Below are positions 18,011 to 27,348 of a stretch of 64,000 nt of DNA, piece by piece. The number at the start of each line of letters is the position of its first letter. Positions within the stretch are counted from its first letter, which is position 1. Both the position numbers and the translations under genes were made by a program. The DNA lies in NCBI GenBank assembly GCA_038200275.1, contig JBBPYC010000082.1:124001-188000 (forward strand), in the 5' to 3' direction. The notes beneath the pieces are model-generated. The model was given only the letters and a program-made list of their open reading frames with translations, had not been told where the DNA came from and searched no databases. Source of the DNA: JBBPYC01 sp038200275. GTDB lineage: Bacteria; Pseudomonadota; Gammaproteobacteria; Burkholderiales; Burkholderiaceae_C.

Positions 18011-19345
18011 ATGACCCCTGACGAAACCCACGACCCAGCTTTGCAAAGCTGGGTCGAATCGGCAAATGCCGATGGCAGCGACTTCCCCATTCAGAACTTG
18101 CCGTTCGGCCGCTTCCGGCGCGCCAGCAGCACGCAAGCCTGGCGCATCGGCATCGCCATCGGCGATCAGGTGCTTGACTTGGCGTTGGCCTTGCGTGCTG
18201 AGCATTGGAGTGACATCGAACGCGTCTGGCTGGTGCCGCTGGCCAAAGGTGATCTGAACGCGTTCATGCAACAGGGGCCCTCGGCACGCAAGGGCTTGCG
18301 GCGTGCGTTGTCGGCGGCGCTGGCCGTGGGCTCCAAAGCTGAGAGCGAACTGCAAGACGCACTGATGCCGCTGACCGATGTGGAGATGGCCCTGCCCTGC
18401 CAGATCGGCGACTACACCGACTTCTACGTCGGCATTCACCACGCACAGCGCATCGGCGCGCAGTTCCGGCCCGACAACCCGCTGCTGCCCAATTACAAAT
18501 GGGTGCCGATTGGCTATCACGGCCGCGCCTCGTCGATCGGGGTGTCGGGCGATGCGTTTCCGCGGCCGCGCGGTCAGACCATGCCGCCGGGCCAGCCGGC
18601 CGGCACACCGCCCCGCTTCGGACCGAGCCAGCGGGTCGACTATGAGCTGGAGTTGGGCATCGTGGTCGGAAGTGCCAACCCACGCGGCCAGCCGCTGTCC
18701 ATGCAGGAAGCGGAAGCCAACTGGTTTGGCATGGTGCTGCTCAACGACTGGTCGGCGCGCGACATTCAACCTTGGGAATACCAGCCGCTCGGCCCGTTCC
18801 TGGCCAAGAACTTCTGCTCAACAGTTTCGCCCTGGATCGTGACGCAAGAAGCGCTGGCACCGTTTCGCGTGCCGTTCGCGCACCCCGCCGACGATCCGCA
18901 GCCGCTGCCCTACCTGGATTCCCCTGCAAACCGCAGCAGTGGCAGCTTCAGCATTGAGCTCGAAGCGTTGCTGCAGACCGAGAAGATGCGTGCCGTGGGC
19001 CAGAAACCCACGCGGCTGAGCCAATCGAACTTTCGCGAAGCCGCTTACTGGACCGTGGCGCAATTGCTGGCACACCACACCGCCAGCGGCTGCAACCTGC
19101 AGCCGGGCGACTTGTTGGGGACCGGCACCTTGTCAGGGCCGGAAGATTCTCAAGCCGCGTCGCTGATCGAGTTGACCACTGGCGGCAAGCAGCTCCTGCA
19201 ACTGCCGAACGGCGAGACGCGCGACTTCCTGCAGGACGGCGACAGCGTGGTCCTGCGCGGTCGCTGTACCGCGCCGAATATGCGCTCAATCGGTTTTGGC
19301 GATTGCCAGGGAATGGTGTTGCCCGCGGTGAACGCAGCGGCCTGA
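18011..19345 (+). CDS. fahA: fumarylacetoacetase
   Basis: A 444-residue FAH-family hydrolase that splits fumarylacetoacetate to fumarate and acetoacetate, the last step of homogentisate breakdown. Visible motifs: FPIQNLPFGRF at the start, DYTDFYVGIHHA, YHGRASSIGVSG, the metal-binding YELELGIVVG, LLNDWSARDIQPWEYQPLGP, and GTLSGPED. The length is normal. It starts 36 bp after the symporter pseudogene. It probably once formed an operon with hmgA; a maleylacetoacetate isomerase gene is not in the window. Confidence 0.96.
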   Translation: MTPDETHDPALQSWVESANADGSDFPIQNLPFGRFRRASSTQAWRIGIAIGDQVLDLALALRAEHWSDIERVWLVPLAKGDLNAFMQQGPSARKGLRRALSAALAVGSKAESELQDALMPLTDVEMALPCQIGDYTDFYVGIHHAQRIGAQFRPDNPLLPNYKWVPIGYHGRASSIGVSGDAFPRPRGQTMPPGQPAGTPPRFGPSQRVDYELELGIVVGSANPRGQPLSMQEAEANWFGMVLLNDWSARDIQPWEYQPLGPFLAKNFCSTVSPWIVTQEALAPFRVPFAHPADDPQPLPYLDSPANRSSGSFSIELEALLQTEKMRAVGQKPTRLSQSNFREAAYWTVAQLLAHHTASGCNLQPGDLLGTGTLSGPEDSQAASLIELTTGGKQLLQLPNGETRDFLQDGDSVVLRGRCTAPNMRSIGFGDCQGMVLPAVNAAA

Positions 19346-19373
19346 ATCCCCCCTTGCGCTTCACTGCGACGTC

Positions 19374-19398
19374 GTCAAGCCGATTGTTTCGGCTTGAC
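19374..19398 (+). terminator. hairpin after fahA, possible terminator
   Basis: A perfect 10-bp stem (GTCAAGCCGA with TCGGCTTGAC) and a 5-base loop, starting 29 bp after the fahA stop. No clear T-run follows, so it may slow or end transcription with help from Rho, or may be an RNA-stability hairpin. The rest of the 276-bp gap to glgX holds nothing recognised. Confidence 0.5.
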
Positions 19399-19621
19399 GT
19401 CTGCTTCCTGCGGCTGGATTGACGCCTGGTTTCATGGGTCAGCGTATGGATTGGCAGGGTCGCGCCAGACGCAGTGACGGATAGACGACGATAATTCTGC
19501 AGCCGCATAAAACGCATTCGCCTGGGCACCCATGGCAGTGAGCGCGCCGGACTGCACTCTCTTGCGTCTGCCACCACAACGATGACTCCCACGACACAGG
19601 ACCTCAGGTCCAACAACACCC

Positions 19622-21799
19622 ATGACCTCCGTGATTGATCCTGACCAACTCTCCGAAGGCACACCCAATCCGCGTGGTGCCACCTTCACCGGCGACGGCG
19701 TGAATTTCGCGCTGTTCTCAGCCCACGCCACGAAAGTCGAAGTCTGCTTCTACGACGAGAGCGGTGACAACGAAATCGGCCGTGTTACGCTGCCCGAGTA
19801 CACCGACGAAGTCTGGCACGGCCATGTGCCTGGTTTGAAGCCCGGCACCCGCTACGGCTATCGCGTGCATGGCCCGTATGAGCCGCAAAACGGCCATCGC
19901 TTCAACCACCACAAGTTGCTGCTCGACCCGTATGCGAAAGCCTACATGGGCGAGCTGAAGTGGGGCCCGGAGTTGTTCGGCTATGAGACGGGCCATGACG
20001 ACGGCGATCTCAGCTTCGACGAGCGCGACAGCGCGCCGTTCATGCCGAAATGCGTGGTCGTCGATTCCCATTTCGAGTGGAAACAGCCGCAAAACGTGCG
20101 CGTGCCGCGCGACCAGACGATCGTCTATGAGACGCATCTGCGCGGCCACACCATGCGCCATCCGAACATTCCGGATTGGTCGCGCGGCACGTTCGGCGGC
20201 ATGGGCCAGGATGCGGTCATCAAGCACATCAAGGATCTCGGTGTCACCACCGTCGAATTGCTGCCGGTGCACATGTTCGCCGACAAGCCGCCGTATCTGG
20301 CCGAGAAGGGCTTGTCCAACTATTGGGGTTACGACACGCTCGGTTTCTTTGCGCTGCATCCGCGTTATCTGGCGGCGCCGGACATCGCCGAATTCAAGGA
20401 GATGGTCGACCGCTATCACCAGCACGGCCTCGAGGTGATCCTGGACGTGGTCTACAACCACACGCCAGAAGGCAACGAGTTGGGCCCGACGTTGTCGTTC
20501 AAAGGCATCGACAACGCGAGCTACTACCGGCTGATGCCGGATGACCCGCGCTACTACATCAACGACACCGGCACCGGCAACACGGTGAACCTGAGCCACC
20601 CACGCGTGCTGCAGATGGTGACCGACAGCCTGCGCTATTGGGTCACCGAGATGCACGTCGACGGCTTCCGCTTCGATCTGGCAACGATCCTGGCGCGTGA
20701 GCCGGAAGGCTTCGCCGAGAACGGCAGCTTCCTGCAGGCTTGCCGTCAGGACCCGGTGCTGTCGACCGTCAAGCTGATCGCCGAGCCATGGGACTGCGGC
20801 CCGGGCGGCTATCAGGTCAGCCGCTTTCCGCCCGGCTGGGCGGAGTGGAACGACGTATTCCGCGACACCGTGCGCGCTTATTGGAAAGGCGACGAAGGAA
20901 AAACGGCTGCGTTCGCGCGTTGCCTGACGGCCAGCGGCGACCAGTTCGCGCAACGTGGCCGCAGACCCTGGGCCAGCGTCAACTTCATCAGTGCGCACGA
21001 CGGCTTCACGCTGGCCGACACCTACGCCTACAACGAGAAGCACAACATCGCCAATGGCGAAGACAACAAGGACGGCCACTCCGACAACCGCTCCTGGAAC
21101 TGCGGCGTGGAGGGTCCAACCGATGACGCTGCGATCAACGATCTGCGTGAGCGGATGCGGCGCAACATGCTTGCCACCGTGCTGCTCGCACAGGGCACGC
21201 CGATGCTGCTGGCCGGCGACGAGTTCGGCCGCAGCCAGGGCGGCAACAACAACGCTTACTGTCAGGACAACGAGATCTCGTGGCTCGACTGGGATGCGAT
21301 CGATGATGCGGGCCGCGATCAGATCGCGTTCGTGCAGCACCTGACCAGCATGAGAAAAACGCTGCCGGTGCTGCGGCGCAACCGCTTTCTGACGGGCGAG
21401 CTCGATGAGGAATTCGGCGTCAAGGACGTGACCTGGCTCACGCCAGCGGGCACCGAAATGGCGGACGCCGACTGGTCGGACGCGAACACGCGCTGCTTCG
21501 GCATGCTGCTCGAAGGCAATGCGCAGGCGTCGGCGATCCACCGCAAGGGCAACGACGCCTCGGTGTTGATGATCTTCAATTCGTGGCATGAGGCAATCGA
21601 CTTTCATCTGCCTGCACGCCTGGAAGAACTGCGCTGGACGCGGCTGGTCGACACCAACATGGCCAAGCAGGAGCTGGCCGACTTCGACCCCGAGAGCAGC
21701 TATACGGTCACCGGCCGATCGGTGGTGGTGTTCTTTGCACCGATCGCGGGTGAATCGGGTCAAGTGCTGGAACAATTGCAAGAAGCGTTGCCGGGCTGA
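19622..21799 (+). CDS. glgX: glycogen debranching enzyme
   Basis: A 725-residue GH13 enzyme that hydrolyses alpha-1,6 branches of glycogen limit dextrins in the cytoplasm. Domains: an N-terminal CBM48-like part (GATFTGDGVNFALFSAHATKVE), then the TIM barrel. Catalytic-site motifs are DVVYNHT, DGFRFDLA (nucleophile Asp), LIAEPWD (acid Glu) and FISAHDG (third Asp). A C-terminal beta domain follows. The length is normal for GlgX. No other glycogen gene (glgA, glgB, glgC or glgP) is in the window. Confidence 0.96.
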   Translation: MTSVIDPDQLSEGTPNPRGATFTGDGVNFALFSAHATKVEVCFYDESGDNEIGRVTLPEYTDEVWHGHVPGLKPGTRYGYRVHGPYEPQNGHRFNHHKLLLDPYAKAYMGELKWGPELFGYETGHDDGDLSFDERDSAPFMPKCVVVDSHFEWKQPQNVRVPRDQTIVYETHLRGHTMRHPNIPDWSRGTFGGMGQDAVIKHIKDLGVTTVELLPVHMFADKPPYLAEKGLSNYWGYDTLGFFALHPRYLAAPDIAEFKEMVDRYHQHGLEVILDVVYNHTPEGNELGPTLSFKGIDNASYYRLMPDDPRYYINDTGTGNTVNLSHPRVLQMVTDSLRYWVTEMHVDGFRFDLATILAREPEGFAENGSFLQACRQDPVLSTVKLIAEPWDCGPGGYQVSRFPPGWAEWNDVFRDTVRAYWKGDEGKTAAFARCLTASGDQFAQRGRRPWASVNFISAHDGFTLADTYAYNEKHNIANGEDNKDGHSDNRSWNCGVEGPTDDAAINDLRERMRRNMLATVLLAQGTPMLLAGDEFGRSQGGNNNAYCQDNEISWLDWDAIDDAGRDQIAFVQHLTSMRKTLPVLRRNRFLTGELDEEFGVKDVTWLTPAGTEMADADWSDANTRCFGMLLEGNAQASAIHRKGNDASVLMIFNSWHEAIDFHLPARLEELRWTRLVDTNMAKQELADFDPESSYTVTGRSVVVFFAPIAGESGQVLEQLQEALPG

Positions 21800-21983
21800 T
21801 CGCCCAGAAGGCCCCCCCGGGGCCGACTTACCCGCCGGATTCAGGGGTCTGTATCGCTTGCGTTGGACACATCGGGCTTGAGTCCTACGTGGCAGCGGCT
21901 GCCCAATAGCGGATTCCTGCTGCACAGCACGCAGGTGTGGTTCAGAATGACAGGCCTTGTTTCAACCCAGGAGCCTTTCACTC

Positions 21984-22484
21984 ATGAATCCCTTGTTCGA
22001 CATGCTCTCCAAAGCGCTGACCGGAGACACCAGCAGCAATCCGGAGCCGCACTTCGACAATGTCGCGAAGCAGGCACCACCGGATCTGGTCGGTGACGGC
22101 ATGGCCGAGGCATTCAAGTCCGACAAGACCGAGCCGTTTCCGCAAATGGTCGAGAGCCTGTTTTCGCGCTCGAACTCAACGCAGCAGGCTGGCTTGCTCA
22201 ATCAAATCCTGCAGGCCGCCGGCCCGGCTGTGATGGGTGCTGCGGGCGGCGCGTTGACCAAAATGTTGCAACCTGGCAGCAACCAAGTCACGGCTGCGCA
22301 AGCTTCGTCGCTGCGCCCCGAGCAAGTGCGCGACATCGCAGCGGCAGCGCAGCAGAATTCGCCCAGCGTAATGGACCAAGTCGGCCGCTTCTATGCGGAT
22401 CATCCAACGCTCATCAAGACGATTGGCGGCGCAGCGCTAACGATCGTGCTTGCCCAGATGAAGCGGCGCATGGAAAACCGCTGA
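21984..22484 (+). CDS. conserved-looking hypothetical protein
   Basis: A 166-residue protein that I do not recognise. It starts at an ATG preceded by AGGAG with good spacing; a longer frame begins at 21957. The middle reads AAGPAVMGAAGGALTKML, rich in small residues, and is followed by an Ala/Gln-rich helix (PEQVRDIAAAAQQ). The C-terminus has a hydrophobic segment (LIKTIGGAALTIVLAQM) followed by basic residues, which could be one membrane anchor or an amphipathic helix. There is no signal peptide. It lies alone after glgX. The codon pattern is that of the neighbours, so it is likely a real gene. Confidence 0.7.
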   Translation: MNPLFDMLSKALTGDTSSNPEPHFDNVAKQAPPDLVGDGMAEAFKSDKTEPFPQMVESLFSRSNSTQQAGLLNQILQAAGPAVMGAAGGALTKMLQPGSNQVTAAQASSLRPEQVRDIAAAAQQNSPSVMDQVGRFYADHPTLIKTIGGAALTIVLAQMKRRMENR

Positions 22485-22832
22485 GAGGACCTGGCGACCG
22501 CACACGCTGCGGAGGTCTGAATTCAGGTCAGCTGAAAAGGGGCGCTGCAGCCTGAGCGCAGACATCGACGGTTGTCGCCGTTGGCGTCGTCGCTGGCCGC
22601 ATGGGACGCACCCACCGGTGCAAAAGTCCCGCGTGTGACTGCAGTGTGCACCGGACTGCCATAGCCTTTCTTAAGGGCGCCACTGCGGCAGACCCCTTGT
22701 CTTTTGCTGTCAGGCAATCGACAGCGGCACCGCAAGCAGCAATTCCTGATGCGAGACCGACTGGTCGCCGCCGCCTGGACGTGCCGGGAACTGCCTTGCT
22801 GCAACTGACCCATCATCCAAGGAGACAACGCT
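22485..22832. other. 348-bp gap without a recognised gene
   Basis: No coding frame here shows homology, and I see no strong hairpin or repeat. It should hold the promoter of the binding-protein gene that follows. The ribosome site AAGGAG lies at its right end, 8 bases before the TTG start at 22833. Confidence 0.5.
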
Positions 22833-24071
22833 TTGCAATTCACCACTTACACACTCGTGGCCGGTTTGATGCTCTCAGGCGCGACGAGCGCATCAGCGCA
22901 GCAAGGTGAGACTGTTCGGATCGCGATGATCGAAGGCCTTTCAGGCCCGTTTGCCAACATCGGCAACAACGAGCTGAAGACCTATCAGTACGTGGCCTCC
23001 CAACTGAATGCGAAAGAGAACCCGGCCGGCGTGACGTTCGAGATTGAGGGCATGGACAGCAAAGGCTCGCCGCAGGAAGCCATCACGCTGATGCGGGCGG
23101 CAGCCGACAAGGGCTTTCGCTACATCGCGCAGGGCAATGGGTCCAATGTGGCGATTCCGCTGGCGGACGCGGTCGGCAAGTTCAACGAACGCAATCCAGG
23201 CAAGGAGATCGTTTACTTCAACTTCGCTGCAAACGATCCCGCCTCGACCAACGACAAGTGCAACTACTGGCACTTCCGCATCGACGCAGACACCACGATG
23301 CGCATGAAGGTGATGACCGAGTTTATGAAGGATCGGCCTGAGATCAAGCAGGTCTACTTGATCAACCAGAACTACTCGCACGGCCAGCAAAGCGCCAAGT
23401 TCTTCAAGGACGGCATCGCACAGACACGGCCCGATCTGAAGATCGCCGGCGAAGACCTGGTGCCGCTCGGTCAAGTCAAGGACTTCGCGCCGTACGTTGC
23501 CAAGATCAAGCAGTCTGGCGCCGACACGATCGTGACAAGCAACTGGGGCCAGGACTTAAGCCTGTTCATCAAGGCGTTGAACGATGCGGGCATGACGCTC
23601 CCGATCTACACGTTCTACGGTGCGATCTCAGGCACGCCGACGGTGCTTGCCGGCTCCGGCGACAAGCTGCAGTTCTACAACATCAGCTACATGCACTCGA
23701 ACATGCCGGGCCGCATGAAAGCGTTGATCAACGGCTTTCAGCAGAAGTTCGGCGAGGACTTCTACGTGCAGGCGATCTACAACAATCTCGTAATGCTGAG
23801 CCACGCGATGGCCAAGGCCAAATCGACCGATTCGGTCAAGGTGGCTGCGGCGCTGGAAGGAATCCAGTTCGACGGCACCAACCCGAACAACGAGATGCGC
23901 AAGACCGACCACCAGCTGCAGCAGGGCTACTGGATTTCGAAGTGGGACAAGGTCAGCGCCAAATACCCGTATGATGCGGAGCGCACTGGCCACACCTTTG
24001 TGCCAATCAAGTATCTGGAGCCAGCCGTCATCAGCACACCGACGACTTGCGAGATGAAGCGGCCAGCCTGA
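22833..24071 (+). CDS. branched-chain amino acid-type ABC transporter substrate-binding protein
   Basis: A 412-residue periplasmic binding protein of the Peripla_BP_6 class (LivK-like). The start is a TTG, chosen because AAGGAG lies 8 bases upstream and because it alone gives a full signal peptide ending SATSASA-like (SGATSASAQQ). The mature part begins ETVRIAMIEGLSGPFANIGN and contains KIKQSGADTIVTSNWGQDLSLF. No permease or ATPase gene is nearby, so it is an orphan binding protein. The ligand is unknown; such proteins in this order bind amino acids, aromatic acids or urea. Confidence 0.9.
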   Translation: MQFTTYTLVAGLMLSGATSASAQQGETVRIAMIEGLSGPFANIGNNELKTYQYVASQLNAKENPAGVTFEIEGMDSKGSPQEAITLMRAAADKGFRYIAQGNGSNVAIPLADAVGKFNERNPGKEIVYFNFAANDPASTNDKCNYWHFRIDADTTMRMKVMTEFMKDRPEIKQVYLINQNYSHGQQSAKFFKDGIAQTRPDLKIAGEDLVPLGQVKDFAPYVAKIKQSGADTIVTSNWGQDLSLFIKALNDAGMTLPIYTFYGAISGTPTVLAGSGDKLQFYNISYMHSNMPGRMKALINGFQQKFGEDFYVQAIYNNLVMLSHAMAKAKSTDSVKVAAALEGIQFDGTNPNNEMRKTDHQLQQGYWISKWDKVSAKYPYDAERTGHTFVPIKYLEPAVISTPTTCEMKRPA

Positions 24072-24266
24072 TCGGCTGCAACACGGCTGGCAGAACGCTC
24101 CAGTTGCCTGACCAAGGCAGTCGAACCGCTTCACTTCAATTTTCGCCCTGACATGACGAGAGGCTCGCCGTGCGCGCCAACCGACACATCATCCTTTGTG
24201 CGGTTGACTGGCCAAACATTGACCGCGATTCTCCAGGCTGCAATCCGCTGAAGACCCCGTCGCTGG

Positions 24267-25097
24267 TCAGCGGCCTTTGAATACCGGCTGCCGCTTCTCC
24301 ACAAAAGCGCGCGCAGCCTCGCGGTGGTCTTCGGTCAGGCTGCAGTGCAACTGGTGCGTCGTCTCCACATCAAGATACTCACCGAGCTCGCCAGAAACCG
24401 CGCGGTTCAGATTTTCTTTCATGTACCGATAGGCGATCGATGGTCCCGCAGCCAGCCTCGCGGCCAATTGCTCCGCGCGTGCGCCCAACTCGGCTGGCGC
24501 GCATACCCAATTCGTGAGCCCGAGCCGCAGCGCCTCGTTCGCATCGACGCGGTCGGACAACAGGAACAACTCGCGTGCTTTGGCAGCGCCCACGAGCCGG
24601 GTCAGAAACCAGGCGCCGCCGTAGTCGCCTGGATAGCCGACCTTGGCAAACGCGGTGGTCATGAATGCGTCGCTCGACATGATCCGCAGATCGCACGACA
24701 GCGCGAGCCCGAAACCCGCACCGGCAGCCGCCCCGTTGATCGCAGCGATCGTCGGCTTGGGCATGGTGAACAGCTTGCCCGCGGTGGCACGTTGCGAATG
24801 CTGCTGACGGTGAATCACGGCATCGATCGGCTCGGCAGCCGCCGTGCCGTCTGCGCTGCGTGCGGCCATGCCTTTCACATCGCCGCCCGCACAAAAGCCT
24901 TTGCCGGCCCCCGTCAGTACGATGCATTTGACTGCGTCGTCAAACTCGGCGGCGGCGAGCTGCTGTTCGAGCGCTTGCAGCATTGGGCGGCTTAACGCAT
25001 TGCGCGACTCGGGGCGGTGTAGCGTGAGGGTCAGCACGCCCGCGCTCAACTCGGCCAGCAGGTCCGGCGTGCCGGTGTCGATCGTTTTTGAAGTCAT
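24267..25097 (-). CDS. enoyl-CoA hydratase/isomerase family protein
   Basis: A 276-residue crotonase-fold protein. The oxyanion-hole regions are GKGFCAGGDVKGMA and NGAAAGAGFGLALSCDLRI. The block GYPGDYGGAWFLTRLVG carries Asp rather than Glu at the usual second catalytic position, so the exact chemistry is uncertain. It should act on CoA thioesters in the cytoplasm. ATG 25097 is used; the longer frame upstream overlaps the thiolase gene and is not homologous. It lies 19 bp after the thiolase gene on the same strand, so the two form an operon for beta-oxidation or aromatic acid breakdown. Confidence 0.9.
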   Translation of the reverse strand: MTSKTIDTGTPDLLAELSAGVLTLTLHRPESRNALSRPMLQALEQQLAAAEFDDAVKCIVLTGAGKGFCAGGDVKGMAARSADGTAAAEPIDAVIHRQQHSQRATAGKLFTMPKPTIAAINGAAAGAGFGLALSCDLRIMSSDAFMTTAFAKVGYPGDYGGAWFLTRLVGAAKARELFLLSDRVDANEALRLGLTNWVCAPAELGARAEQLAARLAAGPSIAYRYMKENLNRAVSGELGEYLDVETTHQLHCSLTEDHREAARAFVEKRQPVFKGR

Positions 25098-25116
25098 TGC
25101 AGCGGTCCTCGGAAGG

Positions 25117-26325
25117 TCAGACTTTTTCAAGCACCATCGCGATGCCCTGCCCGACGCCGATGCACATGGTGCACAGCGCGTAACGGCCGCCCGTGCGGTG
25201 CAGCCGGCTGACCGCGGTGGTGGCCAGCCGCGCACCGGACGCACCCAGCGGATGACCGAGTGCAATCGCTCCGCCCCAGGCGTTCACCCGTGCATCGTCG
25301 TCGGCCAAGCCCAGTTCGCGCAGCACCGCCAAGCCCTGTGCAGCGAACGCCTCGTTCAGTTCGATCACATCGATCTGGTCGAGCTTCAAGCCGGTCAGTG
25401 CAAGCACTTTTTGCGTGGCCGGTGCCGGGCCGATGCCCATGATGCGCGGCGCCACGCCGGCGGTGGCCATGCCGACCACGCGCGCTTTTGGCGTCAGGCC
25501 ATTCTTCGCAGCGGTTGCCTCATTGGCCACCAGCAGCGCACAGGCGCCGTCGTTCACGCCGCTCGCGTTGCCGGCTGTCACGGTGCCGTCCGGCCGCACC
25601 ACGCCTTTCAGTTTGGCAAGCGATTCGAGGCTGGTCTCCCGCGGGTGTTCGTCCTTGGACACCACCACCGGGTCACCCTTCTTCTGCGCGATCGTGACCG
25701 GCACAATCTCGGCTGCCAGATGGCCGTCCGTTTGCGCTGCGACCGCGCGCTGCTGGCTCGCCAACGCCATTCGGTCCTGCGCCTCGCGCTCGATCTTGAA
25801 ATCGGTCGCGACGTTCTCGGCTGTTTCCGGCATCGAGTCGACGCCGTACTGCTGCTTCATGAGCTTGTTGACGAAGCGCCAGCCGATCGTCGTGTCGTAG
25901 ACCGCGTTGCTGCGGCTGAACGCCGTCTCGGCCTTCGGCAGCACGAACGGCGCGCGGCTCATGCTCTCGACGCCGCCGGCAATCATCATCAGGGCCTCGC
26001 CGGCCTTGATCGCGCGCGCGGCCGTGCCGAGCGCGTCCATGCCGGAGCCGCAAAGTCGGTTCAACGTCGCACCGGGCACCTCAATCGGCAGGCCGGCCAG
26101 CAATGCTGCCATGCGCGCGACATTGCGGTTGTCTTCGCCGGCCTGGTTCGCGCAGCCATAGATCACGTCGGCGACCGTCTGCCAGTCGACCTTGGGGTTG
26201 CGCGCAATCAACGCCTTGATCGGGATCGCGCCCAAGTCGTCGGTGCGCACACTGGACAAGGCGCCGCCATATCGGCCGAATGGGGTGCGGATTGCATCGC
26301 AGATAAAGGCTTCGTTCAATTTCAT
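25117..26325 (-). CDS. thiolase, 3-oxoadipyl-CoA thiolase-like
   Basis: A 402-residue thiolase. The acyl-accepting Cys is in NRLCGSGMDA, His in ELNEAFAAQGLAVL and GHPLGASGAR, and the second Cys in CIGVGQG. The N-terminus FICDAIRTPFGRYGGAL and the motif GWRFVNKLMKQQYGVDSMPETAENVA closely follow PcaF, which splits 3-oxoadipyl-CoA into succinyl-CoA and acetyl-CoA. The PaaJ role is equally possible. The ATG at 26325 directly abuts AGGAG; a TTG at codon 3 would have ideal spacing. The neighbours catC and pcaD (divergent) fit a beta-ketoadipate role. Confidence 0.9.
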   Translation of the reverse strand: MKLNEAFICDAIRTPFGRYGGALSSVRTDDLGAIPIKALIARNPKVDWQTVADVIYGCANQAGEDNRNVARMAALLAGLPIEVPGATLNRLCGSGMDALGTAARAIKAGEALMMIAGGVESMSRAPFVLPKAETAFSRSNAVYDTTIGWRFVNKLMKQQYGVDSMPETAENVATDFKIEREAQDRMALASQQRAVAAQTDGHLAAEIVPVTIAQKKGDPVVVSKDEHPRETSLESLAKLKGVVRPDGTVTAGNASGVNDGACALLVANEATAAKNGLTPKARVVGMATAGVAPRIMGIGPAPATQKVLALTGLKLDQIDVIELNEAFAAQGLAVLRELGLADDDARVNAWGGAIALGHPLGASGARLATTAVSRLHRTGGRYALCTMCIGVGQGIAMVLEKV

Positions 26326-26447
26326 CTCCTACTTAGTGAGGGCCGGACCGCCTCACGCATGAGCCGAAGCGGATTCAAGCCATGAGGCACGCATGATTTT
26401 GCGCTGGTTCGGGCAGCGGACTTGTCGCGCGTGATACGCTGGTTTCC

Positions 26448-26876
26448 ATGTTCAATCCCTCTCCCGCCGATGTGCGCCGCTTCTTCTGCGCCGCGCTGGT
26501 CAAGTCGAACACCGGCGCGCCGATGGAGGCGATCGAAGTGCTGGCCAGCCAGTGGGTTGCCGAGCACCCCGAGCACCACGCGGACTTGGCCGACGGGGAT
26601 GCAGCCGCGGCTCGGCAATATCCGCTTGAATCGGAAAATCCATTTCTGCACCTTGCGATGCATCTGTCGATCAGCGAGCAATGCAGCATCGACCAACCGC
26701 GTGGCATTCGGCAAGCGGTGGAGTTGCTCGCGCGACGGCGCGGGTCGTTGCACGATGCGCATCACGAGGCGATGGAATGCCTCGGCCAGATGCTCGCCGA
26801 CAGCCAGCGCAACGGCCACCCACCCGACGGCCTAGCGTACATCGCTGCGGTGCAGCAGCGTGCGACGGCCGATTGA
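26448..26876 (+). CDS. DUF1841 family protein
   Basis: A protein of 142 residues. MFNPSPADVRRFFCAAL, then EHPEHHADLADGD, NPFLHLAMHLSISEQCSIDQP and HHEAMECLGQ are the hallmarks of DUF1841, a family of unknown function common in beta- and gammaproteobacteria. The several conserved His and Glu residues suggest metal binding, but this is inference. It is divergent from the thiolase gene and precedes catC by 62 bp. Confidence 0.9.
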   Translation: MFNPSPADVRRFFCAALVKSNTGAPMEAIEVLASQWVAEHPEHHADLADGDAAAARQYPLESENPFLHLAMHLSISEQCSIDQPRGIRQAVELLARRRGSLHDAHHEAMECLGQMLADSQRNGHPPDGLAYIAAVQQRATAD

Positions 26877-26938
26877 CCCGTGCAGCCAAAGCAGTCTCCC
26901 AAACTGCGTGGGTCGCTCGAAAAACAGAGGAATCAACC

Positions 26939-27214
26939 ATGCTTTATATGGTCCGTATGGATGTCCAGCTCCCCCACCACCTGCCGCCGGCCGAATTCGA
27001 AGAGATCAAGGCACGTGAGAAAGCCTATGCGCAGGCACTGCAGCACAGTGGCCAGTGGCAGCACCTGTGGCGGATTGCAGGGGAGTACGCAAACTTCAGC
27101 GTGTTCGATGTCGAGTCGAACGACGCGCTGCACGAATTGCTGTCAAAGTTGCCGCTGTTCCCTTATCTCGAAATCAGCGTGACACCGTTGGCGCGGCATC
27201 CATCGGCGATCTGA
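26939..27214 (+). CDS. catC: muconolactone delta-isomerase
   Basis: A 91-residue enzyme converting muconolactone to 3-oxoadipate enol-lactone in the catechol branch of the beta-ketoadipate pathway. MLYMVRMDVQLPHHLPP, then KAYAQALQHSGQWQHLWR, GEYANFSVFDVESNDALHE and SVTPLARHPS are almost exactly the family pattern. AGAGG precedes the ATG. The next gene is the enol-lactone hydrolase, which is frameshifted. catA and catB are not in the window. Confidence 0.94.
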   Translation: MLYMVRMDVQLPHHLPPAEFEEIKAREKAYAQALQHSGQWQHLWRIAGEYANFSVFDVESNDALHELLSKLPLFPYLEISVTPLARHPSAI

Positions 27215-27348
27215 CGATGTCGTGTCTGGCTCTGCGATGACGCCTTCCCGACTCCGGGACTTCAGCTTTCTCGACTAGGCGTTTGCAATGCGTGCCCGCG
27301 CAGCAGCGCACCACGCGTTTGCTGCACCAAGCCAATTGACTTGAAACC

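Noticed and set aside
19718..21925. 735-residue open frame on the minus strand
   Set aside because: It is the antisense shadow of glgX; no recognisable motif and biased composition.
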